Notes under the pieces: generated by a model
What the model saw: the letters and a program-made list of their open reading frames with translations, nothing else
Databases searched by the model: none
Told to the model about the DNA's origin: nothing
Origin: Madurella fahalii
Taxonomy: Eukaryota; Ascomycota; Sordariomycetes; Sordariales
DNA: 64,000 bases
Assembly (NCBI GenBank): GCA_029876055.1
Contig: CM056874.1
Location: 8,060,001-8,124,000, forward strand
Direction: 5' to 3'
Translations under genes and position numbers: made by a program
Part shown: in pieces, positions 11,379 through 22,326 of the stretch
Position numbering within the stretch: the first letter of the stretch is position 1
How the letters are laid out: the number at the start of each line of letters is the position of its first letter

Positions 11379-12927
11379 ATGATCCAAGGCATCTTCTATG
11401 CTCGCTTCTTTCCCCAACAAGGTACTGATATGCTTTACATTTACAATAGGGGATTCAAGCTAACAACGGCCAGGGACCAAGATCGTGGCGCAGAGCCCAC
11501 CAGGCTGCATCGTCCCCGTTGCCGGCGCGAGCACGACGAAGCCGCCGTTGTTCGATTTCAGCGTGCTGCAAGAGTACATCATCCCGCGCCAGGCCTTCCG
11601 CAACCGCTACATTACCGTAGCCGACCCAGAGGGCAAGTACTTTGTCCTGGGATTCCCAGTGTCCATTCCCAGCCCTCAATACGAGCGCAACGAGTTCATC
11701 TTCAACTTTGGCCTTGTCGTAGAACATGATGTCGACCAGGCCCCCTACGAGCAGGTCGTGCGCCGGCTGGCGGTGACCTTTGCCGAGATGGAGAAGCAGA
11801 ACGGCTATCTCAGTCTCGATGAAGATGGCCAGGGTTCTAACGCCGGTGAGAACCAGGCCAGGAGGCCCATTGAGTCCCTGCTAGAGATCATCAAGGAGGA
11901 CCTCAACAACTACGGAGAATGCATGATTCCCGTTGGTAAGACTTCCCTCCGTCCCCGCCCTCAATCTTATCCACATCCACACCCTCTAAACTCTTTTCTC
12001 GCAGACGACGCCAACACAATAAACATGAAACTCTTCCCGCACTACCCCACCCCGCCCGAGGTCAAGGGCTGGCACGTCCCCGTGGCCAAGATGAAGTTCG
12101 CCGACATCGTCGACCCCACCTGGGACCTGACGCTGCAGCGGGTGGTGGCGCACATCGACGGCGTCTCGGACGTCCGCCGCATCGCCTGGGCCGCCGACGT
12201 CTCGCTCGAGCTGGCCCAGCTCGCCTTGCGCCACCTGCTCTACTACGACACCATCCTCCTGCTCGACATGTTCTTCTTCGGCGCGTGCTACGCGCCGCGC
12301 CCGGGCATCCACGATTTCATTGCTAACGTCGGGGGCATGGTCGACGAATGCGCCAATTATGTCTGTGTCGGGACCGTCGCTACTGCTGCGCCTGCGGCCG
12401 ACGGAGAGGGAGGAGCTGGCGGCGGTGATCACCGGCCCGGTACCGGGATTGCTGGGCCTGGGCATGGTGATGGCGCCCGCCTGGAGGCTGTCAACGGCAG
12501 CGGCAACAACGGCGGCGGCGGCGGCGGTGGTGGCATGACCGGGCACCGCGTGTCCAACTACATGCTCATCAAGCTCATGACGACCTTTTGCGTGGGCAAG
12601 ACGGTCATGGAGTGGCTCAAGGGCCACATGGACGCCGGGTTCGACGTGCTACGCTTTATCGACGTGCGGCGGCTGGTGCAGTTCGGTGTCATCAAGGGCT
12701 GCCTGTACCGGGTGCACAAGCACGTCGTGTCCAAACAGTACCTGGCAGCCCTGGCCACCGGGCAGGCGAGGCCTATCGCCGGGGGCGACCCGCTACAAAA
12801 GTACACGGACGGGTGCCACACATTTGATCAGATCATTACCGAGCAGAACTTGACGGATGCAGAGATCATGGACAAACTCAAGAGTTTCCCCGCGCCCGCG
12901 GGCGACTTGACAGTCCTATATAGGTAA
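11379..12927 (+). CDS. NPR2: Npr2, GATOR1/SEACIT subunit (TORC1 regulator)
   Basis: Three exons: 11379-11421, 11474-11935 and 12005-12927; 475 aa. The start MIQGIFYARFFPQQG joined to TKIVAQSPPG and the end FPAPAGDLTVLYR are typical of Npr2. In yeast, Npr2 with Npr3 and Iml1 forms SEACIT/GATOR1, which restrains TORC1 at the vacuole when amino acids or nitrogen are scarce. Intron 1 (52 nt) has branch GCTAAC and acceptor CCAG. Intron 2 is 69 nt, a multiple of three, and has no stop codon, so its retention would add 23 residues in frame; splicing restores the family-like PVDDANTINMKL. A low-complexity Ala/Gly insert with eight consecutive Gly lies near residues 300-360, in the C-terminal half, before the conserved HRVSNYMLIKLMTTF block. 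Confidence 0.93.
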
Positions 12928-13131
12928 TATAATCTATACCATGGGACTGGCCATGCAAATCGCGTCTCCGGATCATGCGTTATGATACAAGGGTTTGCCG
13001 TGGCAGCTGCTCTACTAATAATACACGGAACACCTCCAGCATCTAGCAACCATCGTACAAAGGGGGGTGCACAGAAAACCTGGGGTATCCTTGCCCCTAA
13101 TCCCCAAACATGCCTACGCTTCGCATCCAAT

Positions 13132-15180
13132 TTACTGCGAGTCTGCCTTAGACTCGGACGCCTCCCCCTTGGATTCCTCCTCCTTGGTCAGCCGCTCAAT
13201 CTCGGCCTCCATCTCCTGCTGCTGACGGCTCTTCTGCTTCGGGAACTTGATGTACGACTCTCCTTGATCTGCGGCCTCGTCCTCGGCTTCTGCCCTCGCC
13301 AAGGACTCCCTCAGTTCCTTCGAATCCTGCTCCCCGGACTTCAGCTTTTTAAGGTGCTCCCGGAGTACGCGGGCGGCTCCCGTGTACGGCTGGCCCGGGT
13401 ACGTCTGGCCAGACTTTTCGTACTCCTCATCACTGACCATCTGAATGACGCGGATGTTGTGCTTGCCTTTGCGGAGGATGAGCACCTTGCCGTCGATCAG
13501 ATAGCGCCTAGTCTCCTGGGGGAACCAGAGCTGGACTTTGTTCCACGTGAGTTGCGACGGGTTCATGGCCATGTCCTGGCCTTGGATGCGACGGCCGGGC
13601 ATGCCGCCAATGTAAACACCCTGGGCGATCGCGAGCCGGTTACCCTCGGCCGCGCTCTTGGCGAGCCCGGCAGCGTGCAGGATGCGGCTGACAGACTTGC
13701 CCATGATGAGAGACTCGGGTAGGATCATGTCAATCCGTGGCGCGTGGTTGACGTCCTTCTTCCCTTCCTCGGGCTCCTTGTATTCCTCTCCCGGCGCCTC
13801 TGTCGAGCTGGGCATGAAAACGCCGCCGCCGCTGTACACCATCCGGTGTTCCTCCTGTGCTTTCTTGGCCGCTTCTTCTCCGTGAACCAGTGACACGACT
13901 TCGTATGCGAGGCGGTGCTGGGCAACGCGCTTTGACTGGTCCTGCACCTGCTCCTCCATGATCTTCTGGATCTCGGTCATGGGAAGGAAAGTGAAGAGCT
14001 TGAGGAGCTTCTCCACGTCGGCGTCGGGCCGCCGGACAAAGTAACCGTACAGGTCGAACGTGGGTGTCATAAACTGGTCGAGCCACACGGCATTCCCGGC
14101 ACTCTTGCCAAACTTGACGCCGGAGGAGTCGGTCAATAGCGGCACGGTGAACCCCACCGGGTCGTCGAGCTCGTCTTTGTATGATAGCTTCTTGGCGGGG
14201 TCTGGTTCGTTGGCACGGGCTGTCTTGACAAGGTCAATGCCGGTGATGATGTTGCCGTACTGATCCGAGCCACCGATTTGCATCTGCACATTGTGTTTCT
14301 CGAAGAGCATCCACCAATCCCAGCCCTGCATGAGAGGATACGAGAACTCTGCGAACGAGACGCCATCTCCTTTCTGCATCTTGTTCTTGACACTGTGAAG
14401 TGGTTAGTCGCAGCGTCATCCCCGACCCCTTTGGCTCCAGCTTACGTATCCCGGGACAGCATGGGCCCTATCCGGATCGATGTCCCTATCCTCTTAAGGA
14501 CTTCCAGCATGGGGAGGGAGTTCCACCAGGCGTTGTTATTGACCAGAGCGCGTTTCCAAGCCCACTCCTTTTGGTAGCCGAACCTCCTAGCTTGCTCCTC
14601 GACGTTGGTCCATAGCTTCTTGAGCTGAAAATGCATCTTGGTGAGGTTCATGGCCAAGTCGGCCTTGGAAATCGGATCCCGGGTCTTGAGTCGGTCGGTC
14701 GGGTCCCCTACTTTCACCGTCGACCCGCCGATGAGGGTGTGGGCGCCGTATCCGTGCATGTAGAGCCAAAAGAGTGGCATCAGGGGGAGGAGGTGGCCGA
14801 CGTGCAGCGAGCTGGCAGTTGGGTCAATGCCGACATAGGCACCTATCCGTTTCTGCCGCATGATCTCGCGGATCGTCTCTTTCGATCTGCGCCATTATCG
14901 GTCAGCGGCCGAGCGGCGTCTGCCAGCGGGAATCAGCCTACCCGGCGGTATCCTTTACGTAGCCGCGCTCCTCCAGCAAGTCCCAGGTGTTGGGAATCTT
15001 GCCCTGTTTGATCAGCTCCGCCCTCTCCTGCCATTGCTTTTCTGCCGCTGCCTTCTTTGCTAGATAGCCCTGCGAAATGCCCCTACGCTGAACGGATGCG
15101 ACCCCCCCGGCGCATGCTAACCAGCATCTGCGGCAGACGGGGCCTCTGCTCGAGAGGACGAGCGCCTGCGACGGCGCCAT
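13132..15180 (-). CDS. cyt-18: Mitochondrial tyrosyl-tRNA synthetase, CYT-18-like
   Basis: Three exons on the minus strand: 14942-15180, 14446-14886 and 13132-14392; 646 aa. Introns are 55 and 53 nt. The product charges mitochondrial tRNA-Tyr. The class I HIGH motif reads HVGH within YVGIDPTASSLHVGHLLPL, the tyrosine-site block QIGGSDQYGNI is intact, and the KMSKS loop reads KFGKS. The N terminus is Arg/Ser-rich as in a mitochondrial targeting peptide and is followed by a charged helix (GYLAKKAAAEKQWQERAELI) before the catalytic core. In Neurospora the orthologue CYT-18 (similar length) also splices group I introns using an N-terminal extension, so a splicing role is likely here by orthology but is inferred. 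The C-terminal S4-like RNA-binding region is present. Start chosen at ATG 15180 because the longer frame has only a TTG. It is divergent from SDH4. Confidence 0.93.
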
Positions 15181-15723
15181 TGACACGCCTGCGTCGTTCA
15201 ACTAGCTCGTTAACGGCCGTGTGGTGCCTGTGAGCATTGTATGTGTGTGGTGCTTGTGTTTCGATCCGGCCGAAATCGCAAGGAACCCGTTGCGGCGCGT
15301 TGCGGGCTGTGATCTTGAATCTTGGCGTTCTGGAAATTTTTGGAGATCGCCGAGCAAAGCGAGCTCGGACCGCCCAAGCCAACAAGCAGGACCCACCAGC
15401 TCGGTTCAGGTTAGGTACAGTACAGCACTGTACCTATGTTCCATGGACCCATCCCACAGCGCTCGGAACCCAAGAAATTCCCACTCCGACCCGAAACCTT
15501 CCAGGCTCTCGGTGGGTGGGGTCGTTCGGCTGACATCAACGGCAAGACGATTGGCAGACAGAGGTCCCGATTGCCGAGGAATCAAGCACGCAGTGCGCTC
15601 GGCAACCATTTTCGCGGCGTCCCGTTGTTCCGTCGTCGTCGTCGTCGCTTTTACAATTGAACCCGAAGCAATCGCTACGCACGCGCAGCCGACCCAATTG
15701 ACTGCCGCTCACCCCAAGACACC
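15181..15723. promoter_or_regulatory. Shared spacer of mitochondrial TyrRS and SDH4
   Basis: This 543-bp head-to-head spacer separates two nuclear genes for mitochondrial proteins. It holds a perfect 9-bp inverted repeat, AGGTACAGT at 15413-15421 and ACTGTACCT at 15427-15435, around a 5-nt centre. The left arm overlaps a GTACAGTAC element at 15415-15423. Regulation by this palindrome is inferred from symmetry alone. Confidence 0.45.
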
Positions 15724-16412
15724 ATGGCATCGATTGCTCGCTCCTCCCTGCTGCGGCAGGCGCCCAAGTTCTCGGTTGCGGCGAGGCCGGCCTTCCAGCA
15801 GAGCACAATCGCCAACGCCGTGCGCGCAACCGCCTTCCACACCACGGCCCGGAGAGACCTCCTACCTCCCCTTCCGCGTATGCATCTGGCTGTCTCCTCT
15901 AGCTCGAGTCGCAAATTGTTACTAACCACTTGAGCAGAGCGTGTCCAAGGCACAGGTACGAGCGCATTTCCCCGCGGTTGCAGCTGCAGCGGCAGCACCA
16001 GCACCAGCACCTTCCTGCCCCCTCCACCCTTTCTAACCGTGAGCCCCGACATGATCTAGTGAACGACGCCGCGCCCGTACCGGAGCCTTCCCCCTCGCAC
16101 GGGTCTTACCACTGGACCTTTGACCGGCTGGTCGCCGCGTCGCTGATCCCGCTCACCATCACCCCCTTCGCGGCCGGCTCGCTCAACCCGACGCTCGACG
16201 CCCTCCTCTGCGCCACCATCCTCATCCACTCGCACACTGGCTTCCAGAACATCATCATCGACTACGTGCCCCAGTACAGGACGCCGCGCGCTCGCAAGAT
16301 CTTCATGTGGGGCCTCAATGCCGCCACCGCCGTCGTTGGCCTGGCGCTGTACGAGTTTGAGACTACCGATGTGGGCATCACCGAGACTATCAAGCGCATC
16401 TGGACTGCATGA
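15724..16412 (+). CDS. SDH4: Succinate dehydrogenase membrane anchor CybS (complex II)
   Basis: Three exons: 15724-15877, 15938-15955 and 16060-16412; 174 aa. The middle exon is only 18 nt and encodes part of PQRVQGTV, linking the targeting peptide to the mature protein. Sdh4 with Sdh3 anchors succinate dehydrogenase in the inner mitochondrial membrane and helps bind ubiquinone and haem b. The N terminus is Arg/Ser/Ala-rich without acidic residues, as in a matrix-targeting peptide. The mature part has SHGSYHWTFDRL, three hydrophobic segments, and the family motif HSHTGFQNIIIDYVP, which contains the haem-ligand His region and the quinone-site Asp-Tyr. Intron 2 has branch CTAAC and acceptor TAG. 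Length is usual for the family. Confidence 0.93.
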
Positions 16413-18298
16413 GCGGCGAGAGTAGAATGTTTCGGGGGGTTGGGGTTTTGAGAGAACGAGAGGGAGAGAGGGAGCTGGCGCAGGTTTTATTCTATACAAA
16501 TACATCCCACGACGACAACCACAATATCCCCGTTTATTTTCACTGGGTTATTTCCCTTTCTATCTCTTTGTTGTGTGGTTGGTATTAGTGTAGTGCGGGT
16601 ATCAGCCTGTCTGAGGGTGCGGAGAAGAGCATGCGTCTGTTGATGTTAGCGGCGCAAGAGCCGTGCTCGGTGTTGTACAGCTAAAAGGGACATTGGGAGG
16701 TCAATCGTATAGAGCACGTGTAACGGCACTGTATTCGTTCAAGGTTGTCTACATGCCAAGCCACGAGTGAGGCTGAAGTAGAGAGCGGATTGGCGCGAGC
16801 TCTCATTCGATCGGAACCTCGAGCTTCCAGCTGCGGTGGAAGTGGCACGCTCGGAAACTGACCTATCCGAGCCCAACCACCAACCAGCAGCCGCTGGGCT
16901 GCCGGGGGTCCCATAACAAGGGATGCGGCTTGCATCCCAACTCAAAAAGCCTAGGACGGGTCATCGACCCGGGAAACTTGCGCTGGGAATATTCAAGACG
17001 GTTCCCGTTGTAGCTTAGTCCTTCGCACGTGGTTACTAGATCTAGACGAATGGTGACATTCGCGTTACTTCGACATGTAGCTGCATCCTGATCGCCTCCT
17101 TAATAAACATTATCCGCCCTTGCGTTCCCATGTACAATACCCATGCAGCTGCCCAGAGGCTCGGGTATGTAGTATTAATAGGTTGCCTCACCGCGCTCGT
17201 TGCGCTTTTTAATACCCCCATTCGCCTCTCGGAAACGTGACCCAGTTTTGTGTGGACAGACCTGCTGGCCTCTTTTTTTGGCCCTGGGAAGCCTTGAACA
17301 CGGGCGGTGCAGTTCAATATTCAGCCTCGACTGGTCAAAGGAGAAGGCTTGTCACTTCGCGAGAGCGGCCGCGTGTCCAAGCAGGCGGCCGACTGCCCAG
17401 TTCCAAGGGGGGCGGATGGCTGCTAGGTACACAGTAGGATGGTTAGGGTATGTTGAGTTTTTGTTTTATACATATTCTTACTGCCCGATTTATCTTCGGA
17501 CTCGTCGTACATGATCTCATCTCCTCATCTCATGGGTTGTCTCCTTTCCTTGGTGTCATTTCGAACTGCCGAGTCATGGAATATTTCTCTCCCCCCGTCG
17601 TCCCAGGATATTACATTACGGCTAATCAGCTTTTGGGCCAATCCATGAGATCTATTCCTGTCTCTCTCTTATCTTGCTCGCTATCTTGCTACCTTGCTAC
17701 AACACTAATTCGTGGCAGTAATGTTGCCCAGTCATGCCTCGTTTTCTCATGAGGTATCTTCCCTCGGCCAGTGGCCACCAATCGTCATTTTACGGCCGAA
17801 ACGTCGTACATATCTGCTAAAACAGTATCCCCTCTCCCTTTGCCAATCTTCTACCAACTCACTCCATCGACTTTGGACAGGGAGGATTGACCTTTTTAAG
17901 AGTAGGACGCGATTGTAATGAAGCCTAAAGCAGAGAAACTAGCGACTAACGCCTTTGCAAGACCTAGGGAACCCCAATACTAGAACGGCAATGGAGAAAC
18001 AGAGCAATTACATCCCGGTCCTCGAGAGTCGGAAAGCGAACCAGCGCGGCCATAAACCCCCTTCCATTTAACGCCAAACCATGCAATCTTTCCTTGCCGC
18101 GCAGTGTACGGATTCCTCGAGCCCATTGGCCCAGATTCTGTTGGGTTGGCCATTTGTTCCGGTATCCATTCCGCCCACTCGTCCTAAAAACAAAGCCAAT
18201 GGGTATCTCGATCCAAGCCCAAGACTCCAAACCAGAATTACCGTCCTCCATCCGACGCCGAGACCCTCGACCCAATTTCCGCGCCTCCCCGTCGCCCC
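16413..18298. other. Gene-free spacer, SDH4 to Zn2Cys6 gene
   Basis: About 1.9 kb lies between two convergent genes with no credible frame. It holds CACGTG at 16715-16720 and 17026-17031 and a pyrimidine-rich stretch with short ATCTTGCT-like repeats near 17660-17700. Nothing else was recognised. Confidence 0.5.
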
Positions 18299-20049
18299 TC
18301 ACATGCTGTACCGTGTGAGGCGGTCGTTGAGGGCGATGTTGACTGATTCAAAATATATTTCTGGAGTTCAGCTGTTAGCGCGGGGCCCATCATCCAACGC
18401 GACCACGATCGGGGCATGCTTACCTGCAATTCTCCACCTCTTGGAGAAGATCTGGAGTAATGTCTTGAAGTGCTCAACCTTCAGAAGCCAATCGGTATCT
18501 TGGAGCACGCCGTCCCCGTGAGAGATGAGCAGCAGCGACGCATAGTACATGGCAAACGCCCAGCAAGGAGCCATGGCTCCTGCGCTTAGTCGAGCCTCAG
18601 ATTTCGCGGCATCTTCGGCCGCTTGTTGGATGAGAGTAACGAGGTTTCTGATGGTGTCAACAGGCCTGGTATTGTTCAGGTCCGAGACAGGCAGTGACCC
18701 AATTGAGAAGAGGCTCGGTTGATTGAGCTTCATGAGAGCACTAACATTCAGTCAGCCAACTCGGTCATCAATCGACGAATAGCGAGAAATATACATGAAA
18801 TTGGTGCCCACCGCTGCGTTACGATCCACATTTATCCAGGTCCCCGAGACCAGGTCGGTGGTATGCTGCGTAATCGCAGTCGAGAGGTCGGCGGTCGACA
18901 ACGCGCTAGGGTTCGAGAGGTGTTGCAAAACGCTGCTCAGGTACCAGGCAGAGTTGGCTTCGGGCAGTATCATGCCGCCGATCTGGCTGATATGCGCGTC
19001 TCTGACCAGCTTGCCCTGCGCGTCAAAGTGGAGTAGCAAGTTCCCAGACAGATATTGGTCGAAGGCTTCCGGGAAGGGTATCACGAAGTCCAGACCGAGG
19101 CTCGTCGTGTGCATCGGGAGCTTTTGATCTTCGTACCCAGCATTCAAGAGGCTATTCCGCCGTTAGCCGTCAAAGTCGAATTTTTAACTTCCCCCGAGGA
19201 TGAAGATCTTACCAGTCGACATATACTATGGCCCACCAAAGGATGGAGCATAGCTTCAACTCCCTAGGGTGTCGACCACCGCCCCAGAATCGCTTGTCGT
19301 GCCATTCGAATGCTCTGGTCATCTGGACGCAACGCCCAAGAGTCAAGTAGGCCTGCTGTGGGTTTCCATGAGAGAACTCGTACATGGCAACCAGCAATTC
19401 GGCCTGCAACAGTTCTGTCGACATCGGGACGTTGCTCTGGACGAGGCCCAGAAGAGCCTTTGTCGTGTGATACGACGCATCTCCAACCCCTGAGACCGGA
19501 TTCGGATCTGGTAGCCGGGCGATCATGGACATGCAGAGGGCCAGGACGCATATCTCGGCCGAGGGTTTCTGCAACGTCTCGGCCAGCTGCTTCTCGAAAT
19601 TGGCCTGCTCGATAATGGTGAACCAAGTGTTGACACCGCCAAAGTAGGATGCGACGGCCCTTTCAACGCCTCTCCGATCGTCGAGGATGTCCATAACGGT
19701 GGTTAATGCAAAGGAATCGATGTCCTTGGCGGAGTTGATGGCCTCGAACAACGAAGGAGGGATGGGCGAGCGGATCTGACGACCCCTGAGCGCCGCACGC
19801 ACGGAACCACTTGCATTTAGCAGATCCTCCTCGTGCAAGCAGTCATGGGATGCTCTGGCGGAGAAAAGCGGAGTCAGTAACGGCGCCGACGCGGAGTCGA
19901 GGATTTGCCGGAACTCACTGTAAGCAGCGGCCGCACGACGGGAGCATCTTATCGCATCCCTTCTTTTTGATCTGGCAGCATACACAAGCTTTTGCCGACT
20001 TGGCGGCTCCCTGTATGGGGGATGAGGCTGGTGACGAAGACGCAGACAT
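18299..20049 (-). CDS. Zn2Cys6 fungal transcription factor
   Basis: Five exons on the minus strand: 19919-20049, 19213-19854, 18795-19151, 18424-18740 and 18299-18360; 502 aa. Introns are 54-64 nt, mostly with CTAAC/CTGAC branch sites. The binuclear cluster spans residues 22-49 with Cys22, 25, 32, 39, 42 and 49, an exact C-x2-C-x6-C-x6-C-x2-C-x6-C. Intron 1 cuts the domain between the fifth and sixth Cys, which can mislead single-exon searches. The remainder is the mostly helical middle-homology region seen in fungal regulators, including LTLGRCVQMTRAFEWH. Proteins of this class bind DNA, often as dimers, and regulate local or dispersed genes. No pathway genes are adjacent, so the target is unknown. 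The last exon is short and adds the end RLTRYSM. Confidence 0.85.
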
Positions 20050-22326
20050 GTTGGGCCGTCGTCGATGGGTGTCGATGATAGATCAGTCAACAAAGCGGTG
20101 GTAACAGGACACGGAATGTCTGCGAACCGCTTGACCTGTCGGCCGACTGGAAGCTACAATATCCGCCATCTTTATTAATACCATGGAGCTACTGAGGCAA
20201 CCCTAAAGTTTTGATAACAGGGCCAGGCCGCATGGGATCCGGTCGTGGTCGATGACAGCCGAGACGAGCCACACTACAGAGCGGTAAGGATCGATCCCGA
20301 CGGCAGCCCGCGGGCTTGGGTTGGGGGCTTTCGATTTTGCATCGGTTGACGGCGGAAAATGAGCCAATGGGAGCGGCCCAAGAAGGCTCTTGGCTTTAGC
20401 GCTGAGCCACCCCAGGCCTGGACAAGTTCCCCAAAAAAAGAGGCCCCTGTCGTCGTTGCCTTACCGTGCATGGTGCGTACGCAAGATCTGCTTTTTCCAA
20501 CCCGGCGGGTGGCCCGAGAGACCCAATATCGAAACGGCCCGAAGATCTGTTGATGGAGGCTCTACTCTAGTGTTAGTGTAGTGTAATCAGAGCCGACACA
20601 GTCAGCATCTGATACCGCCCAGTGAATGCCAAGCTACCGTCACCAGAACAAGGCTGCGGAGGCGCTGAATCCACGATCTGGGGTTGTGATCATTGACACG
20701 CACAAGAGCTCACTGGAAGTCGCCTGTCGCCTGTCGCTTATGCACCGTCAACCTAACGGGCCTTCTAGAGGTAGTTGTTAACCCAAGCGGACGGCATCGA
20801 CCATGCCTTTCCGATTCGCCTCTGGTGTCACAAACACCGGATAGTTGAGTACGGGAGCAAGACACTCGTCAATTACTCGATCACTCAATCACTCAATCAC
20901 TCTGTAAACTGCCTGGCGAATGACGATAGGTTAATCCAGATGTTGTTTGGTTTCCTCGATTCTCCACTCCTGGTAGGCGGCCCCATCGTTGCTGAGTGGA
21001 TCCCAGCCCTACGGCCCCGCAACAGATCGGTGGCTCGTGCGGCGAGAGCTTTCGGAAGCAAACGTCGCCGCCGCAACCTGCAGCCAGAAAGCCAAGCCAC
21101 AAACGCCCCGCGGGAGACATTGGTTCCGGCCAGGTTACCGCCCGAAGGAACGACCGGCGGTGAAACCCCTGCCGAGGCCCACGGAGGCCTTCGGAGATAT
21201 CAGTACACGTTCCCCAACCTCCAATCCAGTCATGCCATGCTGTGGTATCTAATGCCCATGTTGCAATAAAAACACTCTACACGCACATTATGCAGACGCA
21301 AACTCGCAAAGATGGCAGAGTCCATTCACCGCAACGTAGCCTGATCCTGGAGGCCAACGCCACCGCCAGACACTGCCCGGATTCGCTGCCAAAACGAGAT
21401 CATTGCAACCTGATGGCGGACGTTCAGTACAGCGTTGGGGTACTATGTCCTCGGGGCTCTAGTAACTGTTGCACGCATCCCATCGATTGCGCCCACCTCT
21501 ACACTTTGTCCGCTCCAACCTAGCGACAATGTCATTCTTAGCTGCCTCTCGACCACTACACTAGCACAGCGATGGCGTTTCCCCTATGGCCCAGTCTCAC
21601 CTAGGGAAAGTTGGCTTAGTGCACTTTCGCCTCCTACTAGAGCTTCGCAAAATAGTCCATGGTCGCATACTACTACACTTACCCTAGGCTTAGAACCAAG
21701 CTAGACATGCGTAGCCTAGCAACAGCTGCCTTTCTTTCTCCAGAACCCAGGCGCCTGCTGCCTTCCAGCTCGAACCTTATGTATGGCAGCCGTAGATCCA
21801 TCTCAGGCCAGGCCTTAGCATCTCAGCGCGGTCCTCGTTGGACAACGGCCACTTTGCCGTACTTGCCGACCTGATGGCTCTCATTGAGATGGATTTCTTG
21901 GCTGGCCGGGTTCTCACGGAATCGTCCGGTTCACTGTCGCCGTTGTAGCAGTCAGTAATATACAGGAACACATGATCTCTGGCATCTACATTTATCTGGA
22001 TGCCAATTGGTCGATCCATGAGTGCCCTGGCCATTAGTGCCAAGCGACAACCGAAGTGGACCAACCGTAGATGATGATATGGAAGGAGTTGGCTTAAGCT
22101 CTGTCTCGCGGCTACCCTACCCGGATCTGTGGCTGTGGCAGCCGCAGCAAGACTGCACCTGACTAAATAAAAAAATCCGAGCCGTCAATTCCTATAGGTA
22201 GCATCTAGACCTCAACAGGAAAATGTTCTACCTCGTCGCTAGCACAGAAAGATTCCACGACACAACCCACAAACCTCAACCCAACCCCCCCCTTCCCACC
22301 CCTTCCCCCACCAACATCACAGCCAC
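20050..22326. other. Gene-free spacer upstream of Zn2Cys6 gene
   Basis: About 2.3 kb covers the Zn2Cys6 gene promoter and the 3' flank of BTA1. It holds an imperfect 8-nt tandem repeat, TCACTCAA, at 20881-20902, and C-rich tracts near 22270-22310. Frames present are short and of arbitrary composition. Confidence 0.5.
20881..20902. repeat. Short tandem repeat (TCACTCAA)
   Basis: The unit TCACTCAA is repeated about 2.7 times. It lies in the spacer upstream of the Zn2Cys6 gene and has no known role. Confidence 0.7.
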
